64,000 nt of DNA. Origin: Rhizobium sp. L51/94 (GTDB lineage: Bacteria; Pseudomonadota; Alphaproteobacteria; Rhizobiales; Rhizobiaceae). Location: positions 2,536,001-2,600,000 of the forward strand of contig NZ_CP072141.1 in NCBI RefSeq assembly GCF_019355555.1, written 5' to 3'. Positions within the stretch are counted from its first letter, which is position 1; each line of letters opens with the position of its first letter. The notes beneath the pieces were generated by a model, which saw only the letters and a list, made by a program, of their open reading frames with translations, did not search any database and had not been told where the DNA came from. Shown piece by piece: positions 9,222 through 19,365 of this stretch. The position numbers and the translations under genes are program-made.

Positions 9222-9878
9222 ATGGTTCTCGCAATGCAAGGTGTGAGCAAGTCCTACCAGACGGTCGAGGGACCACTGGAAGTGTTGCATTCCATAGATC
9301 TCGGTCTGGACGCTGGCCGCAGCCTGGCACTCACGGGCGAATCGGGCAGCGGCAAGAGCACTTTGCTGCATCTCGCAGCCGGTCTCGACAGCATCGATGC
9401 CGGCAGCATCGCCATCGCCGGCACGGATGTCACGCATCTGCGCGATGTCGGCCGCGCCGCGCTGCGCCGCACCGTGGTCGGTCTCGTGTTCCAGCAGTTC
9501 AATCTCATTCCCTCGCTCGACGTCGAAGCCAATCTTGCCTTCCACGCCCGTCTTGCCGGACGGCACGACACCGGCTGGCAGAAAGAGCTGACGGAGAGGC
9601 TGGGGCTGGCGGGCTTGCTGAAACGTTACCCGGAGCAACTCTCCGGCGGCCAGCAGCAGCGTGTTGCCATAGGTCGCACGCTGGCGGCACGACCAAAGCT
9701 GGTGCTGGCCGACGAGCCTACCGGTAATCTGGATGAAGCGACGGGCGACGCGGTGCTTGACCTGATGCTGTCGCTGGTGGCCGAGACGGGCGCCGCGTTG
9801 CTGATGGTCACGCATTCGCTGCGCCTCGCCGAACGCCTCGATGCACGCATCCATCTGCGCTCGGGGCGGATCACCTGA
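9222..9878 (+). CDS. ABC transporter ATP-binding protein (LolD/MacB type)
   Basis: A 218-residue ATPase of the LolD/FtsE/MacB class. Walker A is GESGSGKST, the Q-loop region VFQQFNLIPSLDV, the signature LSGGQQQRVAIGRTL, Walker B LVLADEPTGNLDE, and the switch His is in VTHSLR. The ATG at 9222 is preferred over a GTG at 9201 because AAGGA precedes it. Its stop overlaps the start of the FtsX-like permease (TGATG), so the two form one transporter. In this class the ATPase drives mechanical work on lipids or lipoproteins at the outer leaflet of the inner membrane. Confidence 0.9.
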   Translation: MVLAMQGVSKSYQTVEGPLEVLHSIDLGLDAGRSLALTGESGSGKSTLLHLAAGLDSIDAGSIAIAGTDVTHLRDVGRAALRRTVVGLVFQQFNLIPSLDVEANLAFHARLAGRHDTGWQKELTERLGLAGLLKRYPEQLSGGQQQRVAIGRTLAARPKLVLADEPTGNLDEATGDAVLDLMLSLVAETGAALLMVTHSLRLAERLDARIHLRSGRIT

Positions 9879-12286
9879 TGCTGGCAGTCAGCCTCTCCGC
9901 GCTTCTGTCCCACTGGCGCCGCCGACCGATGCAACTGGCCATGCTGCTGCTCGGCCTCTCCCTGGCCACGGCCTTGTGGTCAGGCGTGCAGGCGATCAAC
10001 GCCGAAGCCCGTGCCAGCTATGACCGAGCGGCAGCCATGCTCGGCCAGGACCGGTTGCAGCAGATCGTCTCCGCCGATGGCGAACTGATACCGCAGTCCG
10101 ATTTCGTCGCTCTCCGGCGTGCCGGCTGGCTGGTCTCTCCCGTCATCGAGGGCGACCTCCGGTTCGGTACCGTCAGGATATACGTCATAGGCCTCGATCC
10201 GGTCAGCCTTCCCGCAGAGGCGCAACAGGTGAACGTCAGCGCAGGTAATGATATCCTGAGCTTCATCACGCCACCGGGCCGCATGTATGTCTCGCCGGCC
10301 ACTGCCACGCAATTGGCCGGCCAGCTGACGCCGCCGCTGGAGAAGGCCGATGGCCTGCCGCCCGGAACGGCGCTTGCCGACATCGGCATCGCCCAATCCC
10401 TTCTGGACAAACACGGACAGGTCAGCCGACTGATCCTCGACCCCCACCAGCCGGCCGGGCTCGCACCGCTGGCGTCGATAGCACCAGGTCTCGTCATTCA
10501 CGCGCCGGACCCGCAGGGCGACCTCGTCCGGCTGACCGACAGCTTCCATCTCAACCTGACCGCCTTCGGACTGCTGGCCTTCGCCGTCGGGCTGTTCATC
10601 GTCTACTCGGCTATCGGTCTTGCCTTCGAGCAGCGTCGCCAGACATTCCGGACGCTCCGGTCTCTGGGCCTGTCCGCCCGGGCCTTGATCGGACTGTTGC
10701 TGGCGGAATTGCTCATCCTCGCCCTGGTTGCCGGGCTTGGCGGGGTGGTGCTCGGTTATTTCGTTGCATCCGCCCTTTTGCCGGATGTGGCTGCCACATT
10801 ACAGGGGCTCTATGGTGCCGCAGTGCCGGGCACGCTGACGTTGCGGCCGGAGTGGTGGGCTACGGGTATGGCCATTGCCGTCCTCGGCACCCTCGTGTCG
10901 TCGGCACAGAGCCTCTGGCAGGTCTGGAGACTGCCATTGCTGGCGCCCGCGCAGCCGCGCGCCTGGGCGAGGGCGTCGGAGGCAGCCCTCCGGGTCCAGT
11001 CGGGTCTGGCGCTCGGTTTTTTCGCGGTCGGTCTGACGCTGGCGTTCTGGGGCTCCGGTCTGGTGGCCGGGTTTGCGGTTTTGGCCGGCCTGCTGCTCGG
11101 CTCGGCGCTGCTTTTGCCCGTGGTCATGACCTTGATGCTGTCGGTCATGCAGCGCCTGGCACGCGGTCCCCTGACGCAATGGTTCTGGGCCGATACCCGC
11201 CAGCAACTGCCCGGACTTTCCCTGGCGCTGATGGCGCTGCTGCTGGCCCTGTCAGCGAATGTCGGCGTCGGCACGATGGTCGCGAGTTTTCGCCTGACCT
11301 TCATCGGCTGGCTCGATCAGCGGCTGGCAGCCGAACTCTACGTCACCGCCCGCAACGAGGGCGAGGCATCGGCCTTGCGCACATGGCTCGCCCCCCGCGT
11401 CGATGCCGTGCTGCCGATCTGGAATGTCGAAGGTACCGTCGCCGGTCGCCCGGCGCAGGTCTTCGGCGTCGCCAACGACCGTATATACCGGGACAACTGG
11501 CCGATGCTGCAGGCCGTCCCCGGCGTCTGGGACCGGATCGCTGCAGGAAATGCCGCGCTGATCAACGAGCAGATGTCGCGCCGCGAGAAACTCAGGGTCG
11601 GCGACCCCCTGGTCCTGCCGGGCAACTGGAAGACCACCATCGTCGGCGTCTATTCCGACTATGGCAATCCGATCGGTCAAGCCATTGTCGGTATCGATGC
11701 GCTGACGACCCACTATCCGAACGTGTCTCGGCTCCGTTACGGGCTGCGTCTCGACCCGGCCAAGACCCCGGCGCTTGTCGAAGCCTTGGAGGCACAGTTT
11801 CACCTGCCGTCGCAGAACGTCGTCGACCAGGCGAGCATCAAAGCCAAGTCGCTGGAGATCTTCGAAAAGACATTTGCCGTCACCGGCGCCCTCAATGTGT
11901 TGACGCTCGGTGTCGCCGGTCTCGCGATGTTTGCCAGTCTCATGACCCTGTCAGGCATGCGCTTGTCGCTGATCGCGCCGGTCTGGGCTATGGGGCTGAC
12001 CCGTCGCCATCTAGTGGCGCTCGAAGTGGCGCGCACCATGGTGCTGGCGGCACTTACCCTCCTTGCGGCGCTGCCGGTCGGTATCGGTCTTGCCTGGGTG
12101 TTACTTGCGATCGTCAACGTCGAGGCATTCGGCTGGCGCCTGCCGATGCACCTGTTTCCCTCGGACTGGCTGCGGCTGGCTGTCTTTGCGCTGGTTGCAG
12201 CGTTGCTGGCGGCGCTCATCCCCCTCCGCCGACTGGCGACGGTTTCGCCGTCCGATCTGCTGAAGGTTTTCGCCAATGAGCGTTAG
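9878..12286 (+). CDS. FtsX-type ABC transporter permease, two FtsX domains
   Basis: 802 residues. There is an N-terminal membrane segment (residues 11-28), a large periplasmic loop, and FtsX-like membrane blocks near residues 225-350 and 645-795, plus extra segments around 375-425 and 445-460. This is the duplicated LolC/MacB-like layout in a single polypeptide. The ATG overlaps the ATPase stop codon, and the 3' end overlaps the following lipocalin gene by 11 bases. The three genes match the ATPase-permease-AttH arrangement seen in other proteobacteria. The substrate is unknown; a lipid or lipid-like molecule is plausible from the partners. Confidence 0.88.
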   Translation: MLAVSLSALLSHWRRRPMQLAMLLLGLSLATALWSGVQAINAEARASYDRAAAMLGQDRLQQIVSADGELIPQSDFVALRRAGWLVSPVIEGDLRFGTVRIYVIGLDPVSLPAEAQQVNVSAGNDILSFITPPGRMYVSPATATQLAGQLTPPLEKADGLPPGTALADIGIAQSLLDKHGQVSRLILDPHQPAGLAPLASIAPGLVIHAPDPQGDLVRLTDSFHLNLTAFGLLAFAVGLFIVYSAIGLAFEQRRQTFRTLRSLGLSARALIGLLLAELLILALVAGLGGVVLGYFVASALLPDVAATLQGLYGAAVPGTLTLRPEWWATGMAIAVLGTLVSSAQSLWQVWRLPLLAPAQPRAWARASEAALRVQSGLALGFFAVGLTLAFWGSGLVAGFAVLAGLLLGSALLLPVVMTLMLSVMQRLARGPLTQWFWADTRQQLPGLSLALMALLLALSANVGVGTMVASFRLTFIGWLDQRLAAELYVTARNEGEASALRTWLAPRVDAVLPIWNVEGTVAGRPAQVFGVANDRIYRDNWPMLQAVPGVWDRIAAGNAALINEQMSRREKLRVGDPLVLPGNWKTTIVGVYSDYGNPIGQAIVGIDALTTHYPNVSRLRYGLRLDPAKTPALVEALEAQFHLPSQNVVDQASIKAKSLEIFEKTFAVTGALNVLTLGVAGLAMFASLMTLSGMRLSLIAPVWAMGLTRRHLVALEVARTMVLAALTLLAALPVGIGLAWVLLAIVNVEAFGWRLPMHLFPSDWLRLAVFALVAALLAALIPLRRLATVSPSDLLKVFANER

Positions 12287-13352
12287 AGCATTGCTGTTTT
12301 GCATCGCACTCGCCGTCGGTTTTCAAGGCGGGATGGTCAACGCCCAGGGGTTCGCCGGTCTCGGCACCAGTGCCGATGGCTTCGCCGTCCCCAAACCAGG
12401 TGTGCCCTTCAGCTTTCCGGCAGACCATGGCCCGCATCCGGACTACCGCATCGAGTGGTGGTACCTGACCGCCGATCTCAGGGGGGCGGATGGAAAGGAC
12501 TACGGCGTGCAGTGGACGCTGTTCCGCTCGGCGCTGTCGCCCGGCGCGAAGGCGAACTGGTCCAGTCCGCAGATCTGGATGGGCAACGCCGCCGTGACCA
12601 CGCCGACGCAGCATTTCGTCGCCGAAAAGTTTTCGCGCGATGGTTCAGGCGCTGCCGGGGTCACGGCGACGCCTTTTGCGGCGTGGATCGACGACTGGCA
12701 GATGAAGACGCGTCCGGATAAACCGGCAGGTGGCGACGCGCTGTCCCACATCGATCTCACTGCCACCGGTGCAAGTTTTCGCTACGATCTCACTCTCGAC
12801 GCGAAAGGTCCCATCTTGGCGCAGGGCGATGGCGGCTATTCGGTGAAATCGGCCGGCGGTCAGGCAAGCGAATACTATTCGCAGCCGTTCTACGCGGCAA
12901 AGGGCACGCTGAAACTGCCGGGTGGCGATGTCGCCGTGACCGGGGATGCGTGGCTCGATCGGGAGTGGTCGTCGCAGCCGCTTTCGGCCGACCAGAAGGG
13001 CTGGGACTGGTTTTCGCTGCATCTCGAAAACGGTGAAAAGCTGATGGGTTTCCGGCTGCGCGACAGCGGCGCGGGTTTCACCTCGGCCACCTGGATTGCC
13101 GCCGATGGCAAGCCGACGCCGTTACCCAAAGGCGCCCTGACCATGACGCCGCTCAAGACAACGAACGTCTCAGGCCACACCGTGCCGACCGAATGGCGCC
13201 TGGATATCCCGGCCCGCAATTTCAGTGTGACGACCAGCCCGCTGAATGCGCAGGCCTGGATGGCAACGCGCTTTCCATACTGGGAAGGGCCGATCAGCTT
13301 CCAGGGAACGCAAAAGGGCCGCGGTTATCTCGAAATGACCGGTTACGACTAG
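12276..13352 (+). CDS. exported lipocalin-like (AttH/CrtC family) protein
   Basis: 358 residues with a signal peptide (residues 1-23, cleavage near VNAQG). The mature part has the AttH/carotenoid 1,2-hydratase-like hallmark PDYRIEWWYLTADL near residue 55 and the second-lipocalin stretch AWLDREWSSQPL near residue 230. These are typical of tandem lipocalin folds that hold hydrophobic ligands. It overlaps the permease gene by 11 bases, so it is probably translationally coupled and part of the same transport system in the periplasm. Enzyme activity is not implied: neighbouring carotenoid genes are absent. Confidence 0.85.
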   Translation: MSVRALLFCIALAVGFQGGMVNAQGFAGLGTSADGFAVPKPGVPFSFPADHGPHPDYRIEWWYLTADLRGADGKDYGVQWTLFRSALSPGAKANWSSPQIWMGNAAVTTPTQHFVAEKFSRDGSGAAGVTATPFAAWIDDWQMKTRPDKPAGGDALSHIDLTATGASFRYDLTLDAKGPILAQGDGGYSVKSAGGQASEYYSQPFYAAKGTLKLPGGDVAVTGDAWLDREWSSQPLSADQKGWDWFSLHLENGEKLMGFRLRDSGAGFTSATWIAADGKPTPLPKGALTMTPLKTTNVSGHTVPTEWRLDIPARNFSVTTSPLNAQAWMATRFPYWEGPISFQGTQKGRGYLEMTGYD

Positions 13353-14575
13353 CGGACAGCGCTGGCATCCAGATCGGCCTTCGGAACGTCGCGGTGAATG
13401 CGCAGCGGCTGTTCGGCGTCGTTGTATTCCTGCTCGTCCTCTGCAAGCTCGACTTCGCGGATCCATTCGCGCCAGATCGCAACGATGATCGCCATCAGCA
13501 CCGGACCGATAAACAGCCCGAGAAAGCCCATCGTCTTGACGCCGCCGACGAGGCCGAAAAACGTCGGCAGGAACGGCAGCTTGATGGGGCCGCCGACCAG
13601 TCTCGGTCGCAGCGTCTTGTCGACGATGAAAAGCTCGACCGTGCCCCAGACGAGCAGCGCGACGCCGGCGACCTGGGCACCGCTGCCGAGCAGATAGAGT
13701 GAGACCAGCGTGAATGACAGGGGCGCGCCGCCGGGAATGAGCGCCATCACACCGGTGAGCACGCCGAGCGTCACGGGCGAGGGGACGCCAGCGATCCAGT
13801 AGGCGACGCCGAGGACGATGCCTTCACCGATGGCGATGACTGTCATGCCCATGACCGTCGAACTGATGGTGATCGGCACGACCCGTGAGATCCGCGCCCA
13901 GCGATTGGGGAAGATGCGCTCGCCGATCAGATCCAGCTGCCGCACGAAACCGATGCCGTCACGATAGACGAAAAACAGCGCGATCATCATGAACAGCAGC
14001 GTCAGGATCACGTGGAATGCGCCACCGCCTGCCGCAAGGACCGCGCGGTAGATGTTGCCGATGTTGGCGCCGCTGACGACCTGCGCCATTTCGCCGATGG
14101 CACCGGGAACGCCGACATAATGCGTCCATTGCTCATTGAGCCACGGCCCGGCGATCGGCAGGTCCATGATCCACAGCGGCGTCGGAGCGCCGAAGCGATT
14201 GACGTGCAGCGCCCAAGTGAACCACTCCTTCACCTCGCCGGAGGTGTAGATCACCGCAAAGACGATCGGAAGCACAAGGAAGGCAATGATCAGAATGATG
14301 GCGATGGAGGCGGCGATGGTGCGCCGATTGCCGGTGCGGCGCAGGATGTCGCGATAGATCGGCCAGGTCGCAAAGCCGATGACCAGCGCTGCCAGCACCG
14401 GAACGATGAAGCCGTAAAAGAAGTAGATAGCGGCCAGCGCGATAAGCAGCAGCAACCAGCGCGCGGCGGAGATCGACGGGATCAGCGCCATCCGTGCCTG
14501 TGTCGCTGGTCCCAGCCAGCTCGGTTCCCCCGGCTTTTGACGTTCGAACATACCCACCCGGACTTCTGTCTTCAT
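13349..14575 (-). CDS. AI-2E family transporter
   Basis: 408 residues with the AI-2E/TqsA/PerM layout: paired N-terminal membrane segments (residues 33-70), a third near 90-110, a central soluble stretch, then a block of about four to five segments between residues 190 and 370. Signature stretches such as GMTVIAIGEGIVLGVAYWIAG and LMALIPGGAPLSF are visible. Members include an autoinducer-2 exporter and Na+/H+ antiporters, so the name is a family label rather than a substrate. Its stop overlaps the convergent lipocalin gene. An internal ATG at residue 9 has a better ribosome site and could be the true start. Confidence 0.85.
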   Translation of the reverse strand: MKTEVRVGMFERQKPGEPSWLGPATQARMALIPSISAARWLLLLIALAAIYFFYGFIVPVLAALVIGFATWPIYRDILRRTGNRRTIAASIAIILIIAFLVLPIVFAVIYTSGEVKEWFTWALHVNRFGAPTPLWIMDLPIAGPWLNEQWTHYVGVPGAIGEMAQVVSGANIGNIYRAVLAAGGGAFHVILTLLFMMIALFFVYRDGIGFVRQLDLIGERIFPNRWARISRVVPITISSTVMGMTVIAIGEGIVLGVAYWIAGVPSPVTLGVLTGVMALIPGGAPLSFTLVSLYLLGSGAQVAGVALLVWGTVELFIVDKTLRPRLVGGPIKLPFLPTFFGLVGGVKTMGFLGLFIGPVLMAIIVAIWREWIREVELAEDEQEYNDAEQPLRIHRDVPKADLDASAVR

Positions 14576-14723
14576 TTCAGTTCAATTGGTTATGGGGCAT
14601 GAACCAGGCTGATTCAAGGGTAAGGCCCGCAATGGCCTATATTACGCCGCCGTGACAGCGATGCGACCGCAAGTGGTTGTGGAGGAGAAAAAGTCTACCT
14701 CGCGTCGCTCCCCGATATCGACC

Positions 14724-16787
14724 CTAGATATCGAGATTTTCCGCAAAGGCTGCGCGCTCCTGAATAAAGCGGAAGCGGGCGTCTGGCTTGGTGCCCATCA
14801 AGGCATCCACCGCATCCCGGGTCCCCTCGAAATCGACATCGTCGATTGCGACCTTCAGCAGCGTCCGCCGCGCAGGGTCCATCGTCGTTTCCTTGAGCTG
14901 TGCCGGCATCATTTCGCCAAGGCCCTTGAAGCGCCCGATTTCGACCTTCTTGCCCTTGAACACCGTGTTCATGATCTCGGCACGGTGCGCATCGTCCCGG
15001 GCATAAAGGGTTTTTGCACCCTGGGTCAGCCGGTAGAGCGGCGGCACCGCGAGGAACAGATGGCCACCCCGGATCAGGTCCGGCATTTCTTGGTAGAAGA
15101 AGGTGATCAGCAGCGACGCAATGTGGGCGCCATCGACGTCGGCATCGGTCATGATGATGATGCGTTCGTAGCGCAGATCCTCGTCCCGGTATTTGGCGCG
15201 CGTTGCGCAGCCGAGGGCCTGGATCAGGTCGGAAATCTGCTGGTTGGCCGACAGCTTTTCGCGGGTGGCACTGCCGACATTGAGGATCTTGCCGCGCAAT
15301 GGCAGGATCGCCTGATTGGATCGGTTGCGAGCCTGCTTCGCTGAACCGCCAGCCGAATCGCCTTCGACGATGAAGAGTTCGGCACCGGCGGCCGTATTCT
15401 GCGAGCAGTCGGACAGCTTTCCCGGCAACCGCAGCTTGCGGACCGCGGTCTTGCGATTGACCTCTTTTTCCTTGCGACGACGCAGGCGTTCCTCGGCACG
15501 TTCGATCACCCAGTCGAGCAGCTTTTCGGATTCCGCCGGATTGTCGGCGAGATAGTGGTCGAAGGGGTCGCGCAGGGCATTTTCGACGATGCGCTGGGCT
15601 TCGGCGCTGGCCAGTCTATCCTTGGTCTGGCCGACGAATTCCGGCTCGCGGATGAACACCGACAGCATGCCGACGGCTGAAATCATCACGTCGTCGGTGG
15701 TGATCGCGGCGGCGCGCTTGTTCTGCGTCAGCTCGGCGTAGTTCTTCAAACCCTTCAGCAGCGCAATGCGCAGGCCTGCCTCATGGGTTCCGCCTTCGGC
15801 GGTCGGAATGGTGTTGCAATAGGAATGGACCTGCGGATCGCCGCCGTACCAGCTGATCGCCCATTCCAGAGAGCCGTGGCCGCTGGCCTTCTCCGACTTG
15901 CCTGCAAAGATCTCGCGGGTGACGGTGAACTCCTTGCCCATTGTCGCCTGCAGATAGTCTTTCAGGCCGCCCGGAAAATGGAAGACTGCCTTGTCGGGAA
16001 TATCGGAGCCTTCCGGCAGCATGCCGGCATCGCAGCTCCAGCGGATCTCGACGCCGCCGAAAAGATAGGCTTTGGAGCGGGCCATGCGGAAAACACGGGC
16101 CGGATCGAACTTGGCGTGATCGCCAAAGATCTGCGGATCGGGATGGAAGCGCACGCGCGTGCCGCGACGATTGTGGATATCGCCGAGTTCCTCGAGACCG
16201 CCCTGCGGAATGCCGCGTGAAAAGCGCTGGCGATAGAGCTTCTTGTTGCGGGCAACTTCGACTTCCATGTCGTCCGAAAGCGCATTGACCACGGAGACGC
16301 CGACCCCGTGCAGACCGCCTGAGGTCTCGTAGGCCTTGCCATCGAACTTGCCGCCCGCATGCAGCTTGGTCATGATCACTTCGAGTGTCGACTTGCCCGG
16401 CACCTGCGGATGGTTTTCCACCGGAATGCCGCGGCCATTGTCGCTGACGGTCAGGTAGCCTTCGACGTCGAGATGGACCTCGATAAAATTCGCATGGCCG
16501 GCGACGGCTTCGTCCATCGAATTGTCGATGACTTCGGCAAACAGATGGTGAAGCGCCTTTTCGTCGGTACCGCCGATATACATGCCGGGGCGCATGCGCA
16601 CGGGTTCGAGGCCTTCGAGCACGCGGATGGCCGAGGCGTCGTAGCCGTCCGAAGAAGATTGCGTCGGCGGCGCCGGGCGAGGAGCGGCTGCGACTTCCGG
16701 CTTCTTCGGGGCATCTGCCTTCTTGGCGACTTCCGGGGCTGCGGCGATCGTCGAGACTGCGGAAAAGAGATCGTTGCTGTCATCCAT
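14724..16787 (-). CDS. parE: DNA topoisomerase IV subunit B
   Basis: The ATPase subunit of topoisomerase IV, which decatenates daughter chromosomes. The GHKL ATPase motifs are EVIDNSMDEAVAGHA, DNGRGIPVE and GGLHGVGVSVVNALS. The TOPRIM motifs are IVEGDSAGGSAKQARNR and IIIMTDADVDGAHI, and the GRFKGLGEMMPAQL motif lies near the end. The first 45 residues form a low-complexity Ala/Pro/Lys extension before the ATPase domain. The ATG at 16787 is used; a TTG four codons upstream (16799) is possible. The length of 687 residues and lack of a GyrB-type insert favour ParE over GyrB. Confidence 0.93.
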   Translation of the reverse strand: MDDSNDLFSAVSTIAAAPEVAKKADAPKKPEVAAAPRPAPPTQSSSDGYDASAIRVLEGLEPVRMRPGMYIGGTDEKALHHLFAEVIDNSMDEAVAGHANFIEVHLDVEGYLTVSDNGRGIPVENHPQVPGKSTLEVIMTKLHAGGKFDGKAYETSGGLHGVGVSVVNALSDDMEVEVARNKKLYRQRFSRGIPQGGLEELGDIHNRRGTRVRFHPDPQIFGDHAKFDPARVFRMARSKAYLFGGVEIRWSCDAGMLPEGSDIPDKAVFHFPGGLKDYLQATMGKEFTVTREIFAGKSEKASGHGSLEWAISWYGGDPQVHSYCNTIPTAEGGTHEAGLRIALLKGLKNYAELTQNKRAAAITTDDVMISAVGMLSVFIREPEFVGQTKDRLASAEAQRIVENALRDPFDHYLADNPAESEKLLDWVIERAEERLRRRKEKEVNRKTAVRKLRLPGKLSDCSQNTAAGAELFIVEGDSAGGSAKQARNRSNQAILPLRGKILNVGSATREKLSANQQISDLIQALGCATRAKYRDEDLRYERIIIMTDADVDGAHIASLLITFFYQEMPDLIRGGHLFLAVPPLYRLTQGAKTLYARDDAHRAEIMNTVFKGKKVEIGRFKGLGEMMPAQLKETTMDPARRTLLKVAIDDVDFEGTRDAVDALMGTKPDARFRFIQERAAFAENLDI

Positions 16788-16997
16788 AAGCGTGTTCAAA
16801 TCTTAAAGTGAGAGTAATCCCCGCGAGCGGTTGCAGGCCAGAGCGAATCGAATGGCGCTGCACGCTCGACTGATCCGGATTCTGGCAGAAATCTAGCAAA
16901 AAAGCGACGCAGGCAGATTCCGGGACCAATTGGAAAAAAGATTTGCGTCGGCCACCGCCGAATGGCAAGCCACAGTTCTTCAAAGGGTCCCATCGGC

Positions 16998-17885
16998 ATG
17001 CCAATGTCCACAGTTCATTTCCTCAAGATCGCTGCCACCGTCGCGTTTATCGCCTTCCTGGCCACGGACGCGTCTGCCGTGCAACTGAAACCGTTCAAGG
17101 ACGAGCTCTTTTCCAGCCAGACCGTCGTCGAGAGCCACGATAACGGTGCGTTCGAGACCATCGACTACCAGGAGATGCGCGACATCAACGGCCGGGACAT
17201 CGTTCCGGAGCGCCGCGTCAAGCCGGCCTATCTCGGGCTCGGCGTCCGCTGGAAGCAGACGGACGAGACACTGGCTCTCGGTGCACGCAAACTCGATGTC
17301 ACCAGGGTGGGACCTGCGAGCGGGCAGGCATTCACTGTTATCTTTATCCACGGTCGAGCCGGTGACCGGCGGCTGGGCTCGAACGACTATATGTTCGGCG
17401 GAAACTTCAACCGGCTGAAAAATCTCGTGGTCGACAATGGCGGCAGCTACTATGCGCCGACCATCAGGACGTTCGATGCAGAAGGCGTGGCCGATGTCGC
17501 AGCGCTGATCCGGGCAGCCTCCGAACAATCAGGCGGACAGCCTGTGATTCTGTCCTGCGCCTCGATGGGCAGCATCGTCTGCTGGGGGATCACGCGGGAT
17601 GTCGAGAGCGTCAAGCGGCTTTCCGGCATGGTGATGATGTCAGCCGTGACCGACCCGACCTTCGCCAAGAGCCCGTTCTACAAAGCCCGGCTGCCGATCT
17701 GGTTTGCCCATGGCAGCGCCGACAAGGTCTATGCGGCTGCAGACCAGCAGGCGCAGTTCGAAAAGCTTATCAAGGCGAAGTATCCGACCCGCTTCACGCT
17801 CTATACGAACGGCACCCACGGAACGCCATTGCGCATGCTGGACTGGCGCAAGACCCTCAACTGGCTGTTTTTACCCTCGCCATGA
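16998..17885 (+). CDS. exported alpha/beta hydrolase
   Basis: About 295 residues with an N-terminal signal segment (hydrophobic residues 8-23, cleavage near ASAVQ). The alpha/beta-hydrolase frame is visible: an oxyanion strand VIFIHGRAGDRR, a nucleophile elbow CASMGS, an acid strand IWFAHGSADKV and a catalytic His in GTHGTPL. Such a set fits a serine esterase or lipase-like enzyme in the periplasm; the substrate is unknown. The start is chosen at the ATG at 16998, preceded by AAAGGG; a second ATG two codons later is possible. It is divergent from parE. Confidence 0.75.
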   Translation: MPMSTVHFLKIAATVAFIAFLATDASAVQLKPFKDELFSSQTVVESHDNGAFETIDYQEMRDINGRDIVPERRVKPAYLGLGVRWKQTDETLALGARKLDVTRVGPASGQAFTVIFIHGRAGDRRLGSNDYMFGGNFNRLKNLVVDNGGSYYAPTIRTFDAEGVADVAALIRAASEQSGGQPVILSCASMGSIVCWGITRDVESVKRLSGMVMMSAVTDPTFAKSPFYKARLPIWFAHGSADKVYAAADQQAQFEKLIKAKYPTRFTLYTNGTHGTPLRMLDWRKTLNWLFLPSP

Positions 17886-18007
17886 TCGCAATTTTTGCTT
17901 TCGGGCGGAGCGACGGATGGCAATCGGGATGGCGTAATGGCGCGCAACTTTCATTTTGCCGATTCTTTTGCTAGGTCCGCATGCAAAGCGACGGGAGGAG
18001 AGGCGCC

Positions 18008-18778
18008 ATGACACAGAAGATACGTCCGCTATTGGCGGGCAACTGGAAAATGAACGGCACGCGGGACAGCCTGACGGAAATCAAGGCTATCGCGGATGCG
18101 ATCGATCAGGCGCAGGCGGAGAAGGTCGAGGCACTGCTCTGCCCACCGGCAACGCTGCTCTATGTGGCGACCGCACTCTGCGATGACAGCCCGCTGGCGA
18201 TCGGCGCCCAGGATTGCCACCAGCACCGCATTGGCGCCCACACCGGGGATATTTCCGCTGAAATGATTGCGGATTGCTTTGGCACCTATGTGATCGTCGG
18301 TCACTCCGAGCGGCGCCGGGACCATGGCGACAGCAGCGAACTCGTGCGTGCCAAAGCGGAGGCCGCACATGCGGCGGGACTGACCGCCATCGTCTGCGTC
18401 GGCGAGACTGCCGAAGAGCGTCAATCCGGCCATACTATCGATGTTCTGAAGCGGCAGATCGAAGCATCGGTCCCGCGCGGCTCGACGGCGGACGATACCG
18501 TCATCGCCTATGAGCCGGTCTGGGCCATCGGAACCGGCCTTGTGCCGCAGGAAGACGAGATTGCCGCCGCCCATGCTTTCATGCGCGCCGATCTCGTGGC
18601 GCGGCTGGGACGGACTGGTAAAAGCATGCGGCTCCTCTACGGCGGCTCCGCGAACCCTGCCAACGCAGCTGTTCTCATCGGCATCGATAACGTCAATGGC
18701 TTGCTGGTCGGCGGAGCGAGCTTGAAATCGGTCGATTTCAACGCGATATACAACGCATATCTGAAACACACGGCCTGA
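18008..18778 (+). CDS. tpiA: triosephosphate isomerase
   Basis: Interconverts dihydroxyacetone phosphate and glyceraldehyde 3-phosphate. Motifs: the N-terminal GNWKMNG with the substrate Lys, the catalytic His in VIVGHSERR, the catalytic Glu in [11 protein letters not shown], and the phosphate loop YGGSANPAN. It has 256 residues, normal length. The ATG at 18008 is chosen because GGAGGAGAGG stands just upstream; an in-frame ATG at 17981 would add nine unneeded residues. It is followed by secG and pyrG, a common rhizobial order. Confidence 0.96.
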   Translation: MTQKIRPLLAGNWKMNGTRDSLTEIKAIADAIDQAQAEKVEALLCPPATLLYVATALCDDSPLAIGAQDCHQHRIGAHTGDISAEMIADCFGTYVIVGHSERRRDHGDSSELVRAKAEAAHAAGLTAIVCVGETAEERQSGHTIDVLKRQIEASVPRGSTADDTVIAYEPVWAIGTGLVPQEDEIAAAHAFMRADLVARLGRTGKSMRLLYGGSANPANAAVLIGIDNVNGLLVGGASLKSVDFNAIYNAYLKHTA

Positions 18779-18911
18779 CGCTGGCCGCCTCCTGCCGTTT
18801 TTCGGCTGCAGGGGCGGGCCGCGATGAAAAGGCTTGGAATAGGCGAGAGGCTCATGTAAAGAGCCGCGAGCTTTTATTCTTATGCCCGTATACGCGGGCG
18901 GGACTGGACCT

Positions 18912-19346
18912 ATGCAGACCGTATTGATTGTCATTCATCTCATGATCGTGCTTGCGCTGGTCGGAGTGGTTCTTATTCAACGCTCCGAGGGCGGCGGCCT
19001 TGGCGTCGGCGGTGGGTCGGGCTTCATGTCCGCCCGTGGCGCTGCCAATGCGCTGACCCGGACGACGGCGATCCTTGCGACGCTGTTCTTCATCACGTCG
19101 CTCGGTCTCGGCGTCCTGTCGCGCTATGAAGGTCGCCCGACCGACATTCTCGACCGGATCACGCCGGCTGGACAGACGAAGAGCGGTGGCATTCTCGACT
19201 CGCTCGGCGGCGCAAAGCCTGCAACGGGCACGGCCCCTGCTGGGACTGCACCGGCAGGGACGGCACCCGCTTCGCCTTCCGGCCAGGCTGCTCCGGCAAC
19301 GCCAGCTCCGGCACCGGCGCCGACCGGTGTCCCCACGGGTCAGTAA
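18912..19346 (+). CDS. secG: preprotein translocase subunit SecG
   Basis: SecG is the small SecYEG channel subunit. Two membrane segments (residues 2-20 and about 52-72) flank the conserved cytoplasmic loop LIQRSEGGGLGVGGGSGFMSARG. The ATG at 18912 gives the normal MQTVLIVIHL start; an upstream ATG at 18882 would add ten residues. Beyond residue 90 the protein has a long low-complexity tail of Ala, Pro, Gly and Thr, common in alphaproteobacterial SecG. A strong terminator follows. Confidence 0.92.
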   Translation: MQTVLIVIHLMIVLALVGVVLIQRSEGGGLGVGGGSGFMSARGAANALTRTTAILATLFFITSLGLGVLSRYEGRPTDILDRITPAGQTKSGGILDSLGGAKPATGTAPAGTAPAGTAPASPSGQAAPATPAPAPAPTGVPTGQ

Positions 19347-19365
19347 CAGACCCTGAAACGATCCT

